Assembly: GCF_945859825.1 (NCBI RefSeq) | Contig: NZ_CAMAPC010000021.1 | Coordinates: 1-64,000, forward strand | Length of the DNA: 64,000 bases | Reading direction: 5' to 3' | Origin: Pseudoalteromonas holothuriae | GTDB lineage: Bacteria; Pseudomonadota; Gammaproteobacteria; Enterobacterales; Alteromonadaceae | Shown: in pieces, positions 6,701-15,200 of the stretch | How positions within the stretch are numbered: the first letter of the stretch is position 1 | Layout of the letters: each line of letters starts with the position of its first letter | Notes under the pieces: generated by a model | Told to the model about the DNA's origin: nothing | Databases searched by the model: none | What the model saw: only the letters and a program-made list of their open reading frames with translations | Translations under genes and position numbers: made by a program

Positions 6701-9406
6701 TTAACAGTAATTGGCTAAACATATTGCTAGCTTATCCCGCTCTAATGGTTTTGCAAGGTGTCTATTAAAACCAATGGCTAAAGCATGGGCTTTATCTTCA
6801 GGCATCACATCTGCAGTGAGCGCAATAATAGGGAGTTCGTCAGCATTTTTAAACTGACGTATTGCAGCTGTGGCTTGGTATCCATCCATAATCGGCATTT
6901 GGCAATCCATTAGAATAATATCGAAGTGGTGATGTTTAACAGCTTCGATGGCTTCTTGACCATTGGCGACAACGGTATGTTGAATATCAAATGATGATAA
7001 CATCGCTTTGATCACTAATTGGTTCACTGGGTTATCTTCAGCCACTAAGACTTGCAGGCAATGTATTTTCGACGTATCAACGTGTTCTAACTGTGTACTT
7101 TGAGCACTTGAATTTAACAGTTTAATGGTTAAAGTGAATGTACTTCCTTGGCCAACTTGGCTTTTGAGACTAAGAGTCCCTTGCATAAGCTCTGAGAGCT
7201 CTTTTGCAATGGCTAAGCCCAATCCTGTACCGCCATATTTACGTGATGTTGAATTGTCAGCTTGGCTAAAGGCGTTGAATATAGCAAGCTGTTTATCTGC
7301 CTCTATTCCGATACCTGTGTCTGTCACATGAATAATCAAGGCCACTTGCTTTGTGCCATATTCAACTTCAACGTCAAGCATCACACTGCCTCGTTGAGTA
7401 AATTTAATCGCATTACTGCATAAATTGATCAACACCTGCTCTAGGCGCATTTCATCACCGATGACCCAAGTTGGGCCGGGCAAGTTGTGGATGATTTGCC
7501 ATGCAATACCTTTTTGCTGGGCATTAGATGAAAACATCGTGTCTATTCGCGAAAATAGTGCTTGTAGGTCAAATGGATGAGCGTCTATTTGCAAATGGTT
7601 TGATTCAATTTTAGCAATATCAAGAATATCATTGACTAAATTGAGTAGTGTCTTTGAAGCTGAACCTATTTTCTCTATGTAGTCGCGAAGCTCCCAGCTA
7701 TTTTGCGTAGCACTGGCCAATGAAGCAAAACCAATAACAGCATTCAGTGGTGTGCGTATTTCGTGGCTCATGTTGGCTAGAAAACGGCTTTTAGCCTGAT
7801 TGGCGCGATCCGATTGCGACTTTGCTTGAGCGAGTGAGCGGGTACGTTGTTCAACAAGCGCATTTAAGGCGTGATGTTGGTAATTAAACAGTAGCAATAT
7901 ATAAACAATTAAAGCGGTAATACTGAGCTGTAATATTAGTAGCATGAGCGTTAGTTTGTGGTTCTGGCGTGAGGTGTACTCGTCTTTGGCGGAAAGTTCC
8001 ATACGCCATTTTTTCCCTGCAAAAAATAAAGTGATGATTTTTTTATTGTGCTCATCTATGAGTTGATCTGAGCTAAAATTTTTATAAAACACATCATTGT
8101 TACTAATATCATAAAAGGCAATATTGAATAACTGTGCTTGAGCTTGTCTAAGTGCCTCGCCAAGCAGGGTCTCAACTTGCACAACGGCTGTGGCATAGCC
8201 TTTTATTTCATATTTGTCTGAGGAAGAACTAGGTTTAAAGACTGGTGAAAATAGCAAATATGCAGGTGAAGGACGGCTATCTTGTACTAAGTAAATAATA
8301 TCACTGGCTTGTGGCTCGGTGGTTTTATCCGCTTTAATAATTGCTTGCTTACGATTGTTTTTAGAGAAAACATTAAAGCCTAATGCTCCTAAATTGCCAT
8401 TCAGTGGTGTAATATATTTAACTACGACTAATGGATCGGATTGAATAAGAGGCTCTCCTTTAATATCAATATCGTCTCCATAGAGTTCTGCAAGTTGCTT
8501 GTTCAATTGAGCCCGTTGACTCAGATCAATGCGCTCATTCCACGACAATGCGCGTAAAAAGGTGTACTGAGTTTTGAGTGACTTTGCGATTTGTTCAAAC
8601 TCTAGTCTCGAAAACTGTTCTCGAGCTTGCAGTTGATGCGCTAGAGCTTGTATTGCTAACATACTTTGATTTACATAGCGGTAAATTATATTTTCAATAA
8701 TTTGTACTTCACGCTGAGCGTTGATGTGAGCGCTTTTAAGGTTATTTTGGTTATATAAAAATGTTGTTAGTGCAACCGACAAGCAAAGCACCGAGCACGC
8801 AGCAAAGGTGCTGGCTACATTGTGTAATTTTTTAGTTTTCGTAAGCCAAGGTTGTAACGCTATAAGCAGAACTGGTGTTGCTATCAATACACCCAAAGAG
8901 TCACCAAGCCACCAAGCAAGCATATTGTTCCAGTGGTTAGCAAAACTATATTCAGGGTGGTAAAAACTTAATGCAAATACCCCAACATTGGCAGATATCA
9001 AGTTAATCGCAATACCAATTAAGCCAATAAAATAACCAATATGTAAACGGCTTTGTAGGTGTAACGGGTGGCCAAGCCATGCTCGTAGTAAGTATCCTCC
9101 TACTAGCGCTTGTAAAACGGCGCCAAAAGCAATCACGCATACTTCAATGGCATTTGGTAAAGACAGAGCAACTACACTCCAGCCATGAGCGGTAGTCCAA
9201 TTAAATGCTGCTGATGCTAGCGCTAAGCCGGGCACAAAGCGCCAACCCCAAATAAACACGCCGACCAATGCGGCACCTGCTGGTAGCCAAATGGGTAAAA
9301 CTTGATCTTGAAAAGCAAATACGGTTAGTAATTTGCCAAATATAAAGTAACTCGATGCGAGCAATAAGTAACAGAGCTGAGATTGCCATTTTTGCTTAAA
9401 ATTCAT
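6701..9406 (-). CDS. MASE1-CHASE hybrid sensor histidine kinase
   Basis: This 901-residue hybrid kinase has an N-terminal multi-helix membrane domain of MASE1 type (about 1-210, with W-L-P-A-G-A-A-L), then a CHASE-like periplasmic sensor (about 230-430), and a further membrane helix near 490-512. A HisKA domain follows with the phosphoacceptor H548 (S-H-E-I-R-T-P-L), then an HATPase domain with D-T-G-I-G and G-G-T-G-L-G-L motifs. A C-terminal receiver starts near 783 with phosphoacceptor D834. No separate response regulator or HPt gene is adjacent, so its output is not visible. It heads the minus-strand set that includes the secreted hydrolase and the COG3146 gene. Confidence 0.92.
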   Translation of the reverse strand: MNFKQKWQSQLCYLLLASSYFIFGKLLTVFAFQDQVLPIWLPAGAALVGVFIWGWRFVPGLALASAAFNWTTAHGWSVVALSLPNAIEVCVIAFGAVLQALVGGYLLRAWLGHPLHLQSRLHIGYFIGLIGIAINLISANVGVFALSFYHPEYSFANHWNNMLAWWLGDSLGVLIATPVLLIALQPWLTKTKKLHNVASTFAACSVLCLSVALTTFLYNQNNLKSAHINAQREVQIIENIIYRYVNQSMLAIQALAHQLQAREQFSRLEFEQIAKSLKTQYTFLRALSWNERIDLSQRAQLNKQLAELYGDDIDIKGEPLIQSDPLVVVKYITPLNGNLGALGFNVFSKNNRKQAIIKADKTTEPQASDIIYLVQDSRPSPAYLLFSPVFKPSSSSDKYEIKGYATAVVQVETLLGEALRQAQAQLFNIAFYDISNNDVFYKNFSSDQLIDEHNKKIITLFFAGKKWRMELSAKDEYTSRQNHKLTLMLLILQLSITALIVYILLLFNYQHHALNALVEQRTRSLAQAKSQSDRANQAKSRFLANMSHEIRTPLNAVIGFASLASATQNSWELRDYIEKIGSASKTLLNLVNDILDIAKIESNHLQIDAHPFDLQALFSRIDTMFSSNAQQKGIAWQIIHNLPGPTWVIGDEMRLEQVLINLCSNAIKFTQRGSVMLDVEVEYGTKQVALIIHVTDTGIGIEADKQLAIFNAFSQADNSTSRKYGGTGLGLAIAKELSELMQGTLSLKSQVGQGSTFTLTIKLLNSSAQSTQLEHVDTSKIHCLQVLVAEDNPVNQLVIKAMLSSFDIQHTVVANGQEAIEAVKHHHFDIILMDCQMPIMDGYQATAAIRQFKNADELPIIALTADVMPEDKAHALAIGFNRHLAKPLERDKLAICLANYC

Positions 9407-9606
9407 AATCCACTTACTCAGTTAATCTATGTGGTTGCAAGCAATTATCATAGTCTAGATTGTATACGAAATGTGAGTGTATTGTTTCTAGCATGGGCAA
9501 AGAGCTTTTTTAACTTATATTTAAGTCGATGATCTAATGTGAATTATTTGAATTAAGAAGTAAAGAGTTGGTGGCTATATTTTAGTGATGGGCGAAAAAA
9601 TAGCTA

Positions 9607-9634
9607 TAAAAAAACCGCTCATAAGAGCGGTTTC
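9607..9634 (-). terminator. Intrinsic terminator of the tRNA-Ser transcript
   Basis: An AAACCGCTC / GAGCGGTTT stem with a four-base loop is followed, in the minus-strand direction, by a run of T. It lies ten bases past the 3' end of the second tRNA-Ser, which fits the end of that transcript. Confidence 0.85.
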
Positions 9635-9644
9635 TCAAAAGAAA

Positions 9645-9737
9645 TGGCGGAGAAGGAGGGATTCGAACCCTCGATAGGGCTACAAACCCTATACTCCCTT
9701 AGCAGGGGAGCGCCTTCAGCCACTCGGCCACCTCTCC
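9645..9737 (-). tRNA. tRNA-Ser (GCT anticodon)
   Basis: This 93-base gene folds as a class II tRNA with a long variable arm, typical of serine. The acceptor arms GGAGAGG and CTTCTCC pair with one G-U, the T-arm has GGTTCGAATCC, and the anticodon loop reads CTGCTAA, giving anticodon GCT (reads AGC and AGU). The 3' CCA is encoded. It is downstream of the second tRNA-Ser and shares its promoter and terminator. Confidence 0.95.
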
Positions 9738-9756
9738 GGCGCAAAACTGTAAAATA

Positions 9757-9847
9757 TGGCGGAGAGATAGGGATTTGAACCCTAGAAGGGCTATAAACCC
9801 TTGCCGGTTTTCAAGACCGGTGCTTTCGACCACTCAGCCATCTCTCC
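9757..9847 (-). tRNA. tRNA-Ser (TGA anticodon)
   Basis: This 91-base class II tRNA has a perfect GGAGAGA / TCTCTCC acceptor stem, a long variable arm, a T-loop with GTTCAAATC and the anticodon loop CTTGAAA, giving anticodon TGA (reads UCN codons, mainly UCA). The CCA end is encoded. It is the first tRNA of a two-tRNA transcript, 19 bases ahead of tRNA-Ser(GCT). Confidence 0.95.
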
Positions 9848-9857
9848 ATGGGCCAAG

Positions 9858-9886
9858 ATAATACTTAGCGAAATTGCTGCTGTAAA
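9858..9886 (-). promoter_or_regulatory. Sigma-70 promoter of the tRNA-Ser operon
   Basis: Read on the minus strand, TTTACA (-35, at 9881-9886) and TATTAT (-10, at 9858-9863) are separated by exactly 17 bases, each matching the consensus at five of six positions. Transcription would start near 9851, a few bases before the tRNA. The segment after the -10 is GC-rich (GGCCC), as seen in promoters under stringent control; that link is inference. Confidence 0.75.
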
Positions 9887-9990
9887 CTGTTTTTCTACTG
9901 ATCGGCTAAAATTTAAACTAAAATCATTGAATTTATTAGTTAAGGGCTAAAAGTGAAGTAAATTTAAACAGTTGGAAGGGGCCATTGAAT

Positions 9991-10030
9991 TAAAAAGGCA
10001 AAGCGCTGCAGGTTGGGAGGTGCAGCACTT
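9991..10030 (-). terminator. Intrinsic terminator of the 47-aa gene
   Basis: A nine-pair stem (10002-10010 with 10021-10029, one G-U) with a ten-base loop is followed on the minus strand by TTGCCTTTTT. It lies just downstream of the stop of the small ORF at 10042. Confidence 0.7.
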
Positions 10031-10041
10031 TTAGTAAGGTT

Positions 10042-10185
10042 TTACTTATAAAGCGTTACATGACTTAACGCGAGCAATTTACCAAGTCGGTTTAAAAACG
10101 ACATCCAGTCAAAAGATTTTTTTGCTGGTACGGTATGTGTGGTGTTGACTTGCGTGTTGCTGCACGCAGCAGCTGAATTAAGCAT
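10042..10185 (-). CDS. Small hypothetical protein, 47 residues
   Basis: A 47-codon ORF begins at ATG 10185, preceded by a clear AGGAG ribosome binding site six bases upstream. The product has an N-terminal polar part with one cysteine and a basic, hydrophobic C-terminal half (F-D-W-M-S-F-L-N-R-L-G-K-L-L) that could form an amphipathic helix. An intrinsic terminator follows within 15 bases, so the unit has start and end signals of its own. I do not recognise a family. It lies in an otherwise empty 620-base stretch between the tRNA-Ser operon and the lipid kinase. The remaining 10186-10469 is strongly T-rich and holds no gene that I can see. Confidence 0.55.
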   Translation of the reverse strand: MLNSAAACSNTQVNTTHTVPAKKSFDWMSFLNRLGKLLALSHVTLYK

Positions 10186-10469
10186 GTTGACTCCTGCTTT
10201 ATAATGTTGACTGAAAACAAGGCTATTTTGCGCGCTAATTGGATAAAAATAAAACGATATTTTTTGTCTCTTTCGGATAAGATTATCTAATGTATTTTTA
10301 ATTTGCGAGATGGTTTTTTACATGCTTAATGTGGTTTTATTCACTTATTTAAAGTTGTAATTTATTTTTTGTTATTATTTTTCAGTGTGTTGATGGTTTT
10401 TTTCTTGGTCTCTTTGTTTTTTGTTGAATAGTTATTCAGGTTAATTAATTTTATTTTTAAAGGGTTTCT

Positions 10470-11309
10470 ATGCTGGTGGTGGTCAAGCCTAGTCGTGCAA
10501 AAAGCACGTCGGCACATATTGCGTGGTTAAAAACGCAAATAGCATGTAAAAAAATATCATGTGATTGGTTTTACACAAGCGGTCATTATGAACTGGATGT
10601 CGAAAAGCTGCGAACTTTGATGTGTCGGCATGACTTGCTTGTGGCGATCGGGGGTGATGGTACAATTAACATAGCTGTGAATGCCATTGTAGGTTTAGAT
10701 TGTCAGCTTGCTATTTTGCCTGCAGGCACAGGCAATGACTTTACTCGACAGTTTAAACGCACCACAAAGCAGTGGCGACAGAGCCTATTTCTAGATAGAA
10801 CAAGGTCAATTGATGTAGGGCAGGTAAATCAGCGTTACTTCATAAACGTGATGGGGCTGGGTTATAGTGCTTATGTTGTTAAAAAAATTGAGCGCAATGA
10901 GACGAGGCATCGCTTTCGTTATTTATGGGCTGGTTTAAGCGCATTATTGTCTTATGAGGGTATAATCGTGCAATCTGCGATTGATAAAACACCACAAGCT
11001 TTGATGATGTTATTGTTTGCTAATGGGCAATACTTTGCTGCGGGAGTGTGTTGCTCTTCGAATGCGAGCCCTGATGATGGTTTATTGAGATGCATACAGT
11101 TTTCACCAAAAACACGTTGGGAAAGAGTTAAAGTTTTCTTATCGATGTTGTTTGCAAGGCATAAAAAGCAGCCAAGTGTATACAGCCGTAATTTGACACG
11201 TTTTGATATCATCACACCAGGCTTAGATATTGAAGCTGATGGAGAGATTATAGGAAAAACGCCTGCACAAGTGAGTATTCTCCATAGTGCTATTTCTTTA
11301 AGAGTATGA
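10470..11309 (+). CDS. YegS/DagK-type lipid kinase
   Basis: This 279-residue protein has the diacylglycerol kinase catalytic fold. The ATP-binding glycine motif G-G-D-G-T is at residues 61-65 and the second motif P-A-G-T-G-N-D at 84-90. Family members (YegS, DgkB, BmrU) phosphorylate lipids such as diacylglycerol or phosphatidylglycerol at the inner face of the membrane; the actual substrate here is unknown. Length is a little short but usual. The ATG at 10470 follows an AAAGGG site. It is monocistronic and ends in a symmetrical terminator shared with the convergent transporter gene. Confidence 0.85.
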   Translation: MLVVVKPSRAKSTSAHIAWLKTQIACKKISCDWFYTSGHYELDVEKLRTLMCRHDLLVAIGGDGTINIAVNAIVGLDCQLAILPAGTGNDFTRQFKRTTKQWRQSLFLDRTRSIDVGQVNQRYFINVMGLGYSAYVVKKIERNETRHRFRYLWAGLSALLSYEGIIVQSAIDKTPQALMMLLFANGQYFAAGVCCSSNASPDDGLLRCIQFSPKTRWERVKVFLSMLFARHKKQPSVYSRNLTRFDIITPGLDIEADGEIIGKTPAQVSILHSAISLRV

Positions 11310-11332
11310 AAATGCCACGAATGTGGCATTTT
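11309..11332. terminator. Bidirectional terminator
   Basis: A perfect ten-pair stem (11309-11318 with 11323-11332) with a four-base loop and A/T flanks overlaps the lipid-kinase stop codon and can serve both this gene and the convergent EamA gene. Confidence 0.75.
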
Positions 11333-11345
11333 AGTTTGACGCTGG

Positions 11346-12257
11346 TTAGCTATTTACTGGGGAAGGGACTAGCCAGGTTCGAAGCTTGTCAAAAGGAGTT
11401 AACACGATGGCATTACCTAACAGCACCAATAAGAACCCGATGAAAGTATTATTTTGCCATACGAACCCTTCAAAATATGTACTCAACATAACAGCAACTA
11501 ACGGAAATAGTACAATGATATAACTCGCTCGCTCAGGTCCTATCCGTTTAAGTAATGAAAAATAGCTGGCAAAAGCGATTACAGTGCCAAAAATAGCTAG
11601 ATATACCAAAGAAGCCCAGTATTGCCAGTTTGCAGTAATCCACACTGACAGCCCTGTTAGTTGAATATATATAAATAACAGTAATGCGCTGTATAACATG
11701 CCCCACGCATTACCCTGTAATACACCTATCTGGCGATTAGAGTTACGGACACTGATCATATTGCCAAATGAGGCAATCAAAGTACCGAGTAAGGCGAGTA
11801 TTAATCCGCTGATCACTACATTTTCTAAATCAAAGTGGGCTAAATCTTGCCAAAACAGTGAAACAATCCCCATTAAACCCAGTGCGGCACCAAAGTAGAT
11901 GCGTTTGGCGATTGGTTTGCCAAAAAACAAACGAGTATTGATGATATTGAATACTAATAGCAGCGAAAATGCGATTGAGGCCATAGCTGAGTTGAGGCTA
12001 TTTTGCGCCCAGTATAAAAAGAGGTAATTTGCGCCAAAATTACAGATTGCTAATAAAATAAAAAAACCATGCTCTTTTAGGCTGTAGCGCATTGGCAACT
12101 TTTTAATTAAAACATAAATCCACATACAAATTGCCGCAAGTGCAAATCGTAAGTATAACGACACAACCTCATTCACATCACCAAGCTGAAATTCAATGGC
12201 TAACCATGTTGAACCCCATATCATTACCGTTATTATATAAAGTAATATGTCTTTCAT
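11346..12257 (-). CDS. EamA/DMT family transporter
   Basis: A 303-residue inner-membrane protein with about ten hydrophobic helices arranged as two EamA repeats, as in the drug/metabolite transporter superfamily. The first helix has the usual W-G-S-T-W motif. Such proteins export amino acids, metabolites or drugs; the substrate cannot be told from sequence. It faces a MocR-type regulator across a 133-base gap that contains two perfect palindromes, which suggests that the regulator controls it. This gene pair is a common arrangement for MocR-controlled exporters. Confidence 0.88.
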   Translation of the reverse strand: MKDILLYIITVMIWGSTWLAIEFQLGDVNEVVSLYLRFALAAICMWIYVLIKKLPMRYSLKEHGFFILLAICNFGANYLFLYWAQNSLNSAMASIAFSLLLVFNIINTRLFFGKPIAKRIYFGAALGLMGIVSLFWQDLAHFDLENVVISGLILALLGTLIASFGNMISVRNSNRQIGVLQGNAWGMLYSALLLFIYIQLTGLSVWITANWQYWASLVYLAIFGTVIAFASYFSLLKRIGPERASYIIVLFPLVAVMLSTYFEGFVWQNNTFIGFLLVLLGNAIVLTPFDKLRTWLVPSPVNS

Positions 12258-12274
12258 TGTTTTGCCTGTAGAGT

Positions 12275-12294
12275 TTGTAAGTATAAACTTACAA
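12275..12294. promoter_or_regulatory. Palindrome, candidate operator of the transporter
   Basis: TTGTAAGT and ACTTACAA form a perfect 8+4+8 palindrome. Read on the minus strand, it ends 17 bases before the transporter start codon, so a bound protein would block transcription or translation initiation. The likely binder is the neighbouring regulator, by inference from position only. Confidence 0.5.
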
Positions 12295-12336
12295 TTATTT
12301 TAAGGTTGGAATAGTTGCTATTTTAGAGTTATATTT

Positions 12337-12353
12337 TGTATATGCCATATACA
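12337..12353. promoter_or_regulatory. Palindrome, candidate operator of the MocR gene
   Basis: TGTATATG-C-CATATACA is a perfect 8+1+8 palindrome, 37 bases before the MocR start. A direct repeat TATACAGA overlaps its right edge (12348-12355) and recurs at 12373-12380, 25 bases on. MocR proteins often bind direct repeats as dimers, so the repeat may matter as much as the palindrome. Confidence 0.5.
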
Positions 12354-12390
12354 GAATATAAAAAAATCAACCTATACAGATGGAGGGGGA

Positions 12391-13833
12391 GTGAGCGTTG
12401 TGATATCAAAACAGCAAAACGCATATTTATACCAGCAGGTAGTACAATTGGTATCAGATATGGCTGAACAAGGCGTGATTCGAGCGGGTGAAAAATTACC
12501 CTCTTTGCGAATGATGGCTCAAAAACTTGATGTCAGTATTCCAACTGTAAAGCAAGCTTACCAAGCGCTAGAAGCGCAGGGTAAAGTCACCGCTCGAGAA
12601 AAGTCTGGATACTTTTTACAAGCTGTACAGTTATCACATGCTATGCCAAAGCGTGTACGCTTATCGGCACAACCGATGGCAGTTAATAAACAGTATTTAA
12701 TTGAGCAGGTATATCATGCGATTCATCAACCGAATGTTATACCGTTTGGTATTGCAAATCCTGTTGCAGTGGCCAGCACTGATAAGGTGCTTGCCAAGCT
12801 CATGCGCAGTGCTATGAATAAAGCAGGGCAAAGCATGGTTAACTATGGCGCAATGGATGGCTTGGCCGAGTTGAAACGGCAAATAGTCAAAAGATATCTT
12901 GATATTGGCCTTGTTGTTAGCCCTGAAGAGATTGTGATTACCAATGGCGCGCAAGAGGCATTAGCAATCGCCTTGCAATGCACGACGTCAGTTGGGGATG
13001 TTGTGGCCATTGAGTCACCATGTTATTTTGGAATTGTGGAGCTAATTGAGAGTTTGGGGCTTAAAGTTGTAGAGATCCCCTTGTGTCCTGAGGGTGGTTT
13101 ATGGCTTGCGGACTTAGAGCGTGTTTTGAGCAAGCATGATATAAAAGCGTGCGTCTTTTCAACCAGTATAAATAATCCGCTTGGTTCATTTATGGGTGAC
13201 CAAAAGCGAGCAACATTAGTACGACTGTTAGAAAGCCAGCAAGTGACATTAATTGAAGATGATGTGTATGGCGATTTACATTTTACAGAACATAGAGGAA
13301 AGCCCGCCCAGTGCTTTTCTCAAACCGGTAATGTAATCACTTGTTCATCATTTTCTAAAACAGCCGCCCCGAGCTACCGAATTGGGTGGTTGATTACACC
13401 AAAGCTAATAGGCCGAGCCAAGCGCTTAAAAAGAGCCTTGAGTTGCTCATCATCGTTAATGAACCAGTGGGTGTTAGCTGATTATTTGGCTGGTGGTGAA
13501 TATGACCGCCATTTGAAGCTAATGCGCAAGCGCTTATTAGTGGCGAAAGATTATATGGTTATGGCATTGCGCAGATACTTCCCTCCATTTGTACGGGTAA
13601 GTGAACCAAGAGGTGGGTGTGTTTTATGGCTTGATTTAGGGCCGCAATACGATGGTACAAAACTATTTCAATTGGCTTTAGCTCAAGGAATAAGCATAGC
13701 ACCAGGTATGCTATTTAGTGCCAGCAATAAGTTTAGCAGTTGTATTCGCTTGAGCTATGGTGTGCAGTGGAATGAACACACAGAGCAAGCAATCGCGACT
13801 CTTGGAAAGCTGGTGGAGCAAGCAAAAAAATAG
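12391..13833 (+). CDS. MocR-type GntR regulator with aminotransferase-like domain
   Basis: This 480-residue protein joins an N-terminal GntR winged-helix domain (about 10-78) to a fold-type I aminotransferase domain (about 110-475). The PLP-binding lysine appears to be K323 in C-S-S-F-S-K, with the usual N-N-P-L-G loop (261-265) and I-E-D-D-V-Y-G (288-294). MocR proteins use PLP or an amino compound as signal and usually regulate the gene next to them. The GTG at 12391 follows GGAGGGGG; a second GTG at 12400 is possible. Its divergent neighbour is an EamA transporter, the probable target. Confidence 0.9.
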   Translation: MSVVISKQQNAYLYQQVVQLVSDMAEQGVIRAGEKLPSLRMMAQKLDVSIPTVKQAYQALEAQGKVTAREKSGYFLQAVQLSHAMPKRVRLSAQPMAVNKQYLIEQVYHAIHQPNVIPFGIANPVAVASTDKVLAKLMRSAMNKAGQSMVNYGAMDGLAELKRQIVKRYLDIGLVVSPEEIVITNGAQEALAIALQCTTSVGDVVAIESPCYFGIVELIESLGLKVVEIPLCPEGGLWLADLERVLSKHDIKACVFSTSINNPLGSFMGDQKRATLVRLLESQQVTLIEDDVYGDLHFTEHRGKPAQCFSQTGNVITCSSFSKTAAPSYRIGWLITPKLIGRAKRLKRALSCSSSLMNQWVLADYLAGGEYDRHLKLMRKRLLVAKDYMVMALRRYFPPFVRVSEPRGGCVLWLDLGPQYDGTKLFQLALAQGISIAPGMLFSASNKFSSCIRLSYGVQWNEHTEQAIATLGKLVEQAKK

Positions 13834-13852
13834 TCGGCAGATGCCGACTATT
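13829..13852. terminator. Bidirectional terminator
   Basis: A perfect ten-pair stem (13829-13838 with 13843-13852), with an A-run on the left and TTT on the right, overlaps the MocR stop codon. On the minus strand it has a good T-run, so it also ends the convergent YggN-like gene. Confidence 0.8.
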
Positions 13853-13866
13853 TCAGGGAGATAGAA

Positions 13867-14664
13867 TTAGTTTTTGTAGGTAAATAGTTGATAATCAGCG
13901 AACTGAGGGATCTGCTGTTGTAGTTGATTTTCAGTTTGAGCGATCACTTCAAACTGACCGCACAATGCATTTGCTTGTTGCTCAATATTTTTAGCTTGTA
14001 TTTTCACTTTGTCTTCAATTTGTTGGCCCATGTTTTTCATGCGTTCTTCAAAGGCTGCCATATCGCCGCCAGAGCTGACCATTTTTGAGCCAACAGCCAT
14101 GAGAATACTGCCAATTGATTCCATCATAGCGCCCTCTACTGCAGACTCAATACGAGTTTCAAATTGCTGTTCAAAGTTATGACCAAACTCATTAAAAGTT
14201 TGCTCTCCCATAACAAATGCACCTTGTTGATAAAAAGTCTCATTCACCTCAGTTTCTATTTCGCCAAGCAAAGTGTTTAATGAACTAAATTCTTTAAGCT
14301 CAAATGCTGCTGCGACTTCTTCCAGAGCAACACCCGCTATTTTTATCCCATCAAGTGCGATGTTTGCCACTTGTGGTAATTTTACCCTGAGTTCATCTGC
14401 ATAGTTCACAACTGCCTGTTGTTGTTGGGGGCTTAATGAAATGGGCGTGCTATCTAAAAAAACTAAACCAGTGTCAGTGATGCGTAACTTACGATTGTTC
14501 TCACTATTAGTAATGAATAGTTCATCAGGTGTGATGCGAACATCATTTTTAAAGTTCACCGCACATTCATCTGAGCTAAATTGGAAATGAGAGCCATCTA
14601 TTTGCGAGTGTGCAAAAGAAGCGGAACTGAATGTAATTGTTGCTGCCAAGATTAATTTTTTCAT
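13867..14664 (-). CDS. DUF2884 (YggN-like) periplasmic protein
   Basis: A 265-residue protein with a cleavable signal peptide (hydrophobic 3-18, A-S-F-A-H). The mature protein resembles the YggN/DUF2884 family: an early C-x-V-N-F region, a central helical part with many Glu and Gln, and one conserved C-terminal cysteine (A-L-C-G). The function of the family is not known. Gln- and Glu-rich stretches near 200-255 could form coiled coils. It is monocistronic, ends at a shared terminator and starts 313 bases from the PA3496-family gene on the other strand. Confidence 0.8.
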   Translation of the reverse strand: MKKLILAATITFSSASFAHSQIDGSHFQFSSDECAVNFKNDVRITPDELFITNSENNRKLRITDTGLVFLDSTPISLSPQQQQAVVNYADELRVKLPQVANIALDGIKIAGVALEEVAAAFELKEFSSLNTLLGEIETEVNETFYQQGAFVMGEQTFNEFGHNFEQQFETRIESAVEGAMMESIGSILMAVGSKMVSSGGDMAAFEERMKNMGQQIEDKVKIQAKNIEQQANALCGQFEVIAQTENQLQQQIPQFADYQLFTYKN

Positions 14665-14977
14665 GTGATAAAGCCTTGCTGATGAATGATATGTATATAA
14701 CTATTCAAAACTAATGCCAAAAAAATAAATATATAAATATTAGTGCTTTACGGATTTTCTCTGTTGTTGCATGCGGAAGTTACATTATGTTTTTGACCAT
14801 TATTTAGCTTCTTTGACCAAAATAAAAACAATGATAAAAATTATTTATTAAAACGATAAAAAACTCTCACTTTTCAGATTCGCATTTTCCAGCTAAATAA
14901 TCATTTAGGTGAAGAATTAATGCTAGTGATTGGCGCTTCACCAAGTAACTAATATTAACACTTATTTGGAGTGGGTT
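14665..14977. other. Intergenic stretch, AT-rich
   Basis: This divergent gap between the YggN-like and PA3496-family genes is very AT-rich. It holds no convincing gene. A 7-bp inverted repeat, GGTGAAG at 14908-14914 and CTTCACC at 14936-14942, encloses a 21-base loop upstream of the PA3496-family gene and could be a leader structure. An 80-codon minus-strand frame crossing it is antisense to the PA3496-family gene and looks spurious. Confidence 0.6.
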
Positions 14978-15160
14978 GTGGGTAAGACATTTTCTTATGA
15001 TGCGCTTGATGATGATTTTGTAGATGACGAGTATGAGAACCTCGGTCGTAATCAGCATGATAAGCAAAAGCGAAAGGTGAAGAGAAAGCTTGATGATTAT
15101 CTTGAGCAAAAACGTTTGCGCAAAAATTTAGGTGAAGATGATTTTGATTATCTTGACTAA
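14978..15160 (+). CDS. PA3496 family putative envelope integrity protein
   Basis: This 60-residue protein matches the small PA3496 family: an acidic N-terminal half (D-D-D-F-V-D-D-E-Y) followed by a basic helix (K-R-K-V-K-R-K-L-D-D-Y-L-E-Q-K-R) and an acidic tail. The family has been linked to envelope integrity, but the mechanism is unknown. I chose GTG 14978 because GGAG lies seven bases before it and the family starts with this region; an upstream TTG at 14930 lacks a ribosome binding site. It has no signal peptide. A long symmetrical terminator begins at its stop codon. Confidence 0.8.
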   Translation: MGKTFSYDALDDDFVDDEYENLGRNQHDKQKRKVKRKLDDYLEQKRLRKNLGEDDFDYLD

Positions 15161-15192
15161 TTAAAAAGGAGGCAGCAGCCTCCTTTTTAATT
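15159..15192. terminator. Bidirectional terminator
   Basis: A perfect 15-pair stem (15159-15173 with 15178-15192) with a four-base loop has A-runs on one arm and T-runs on the other, so it ends both the PA3496-family gene and the convergent glutathione peroxidase gene. Confidence 0.9.
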
Positions 15193-15200
15193 CGGTAATT

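Noticed and set aside
14867..15109. Minus-strand 80-residue frame
   Set aside because: It is antisense to the PA3496-family gene, is very hydrophobic and has no ribosome binding site.
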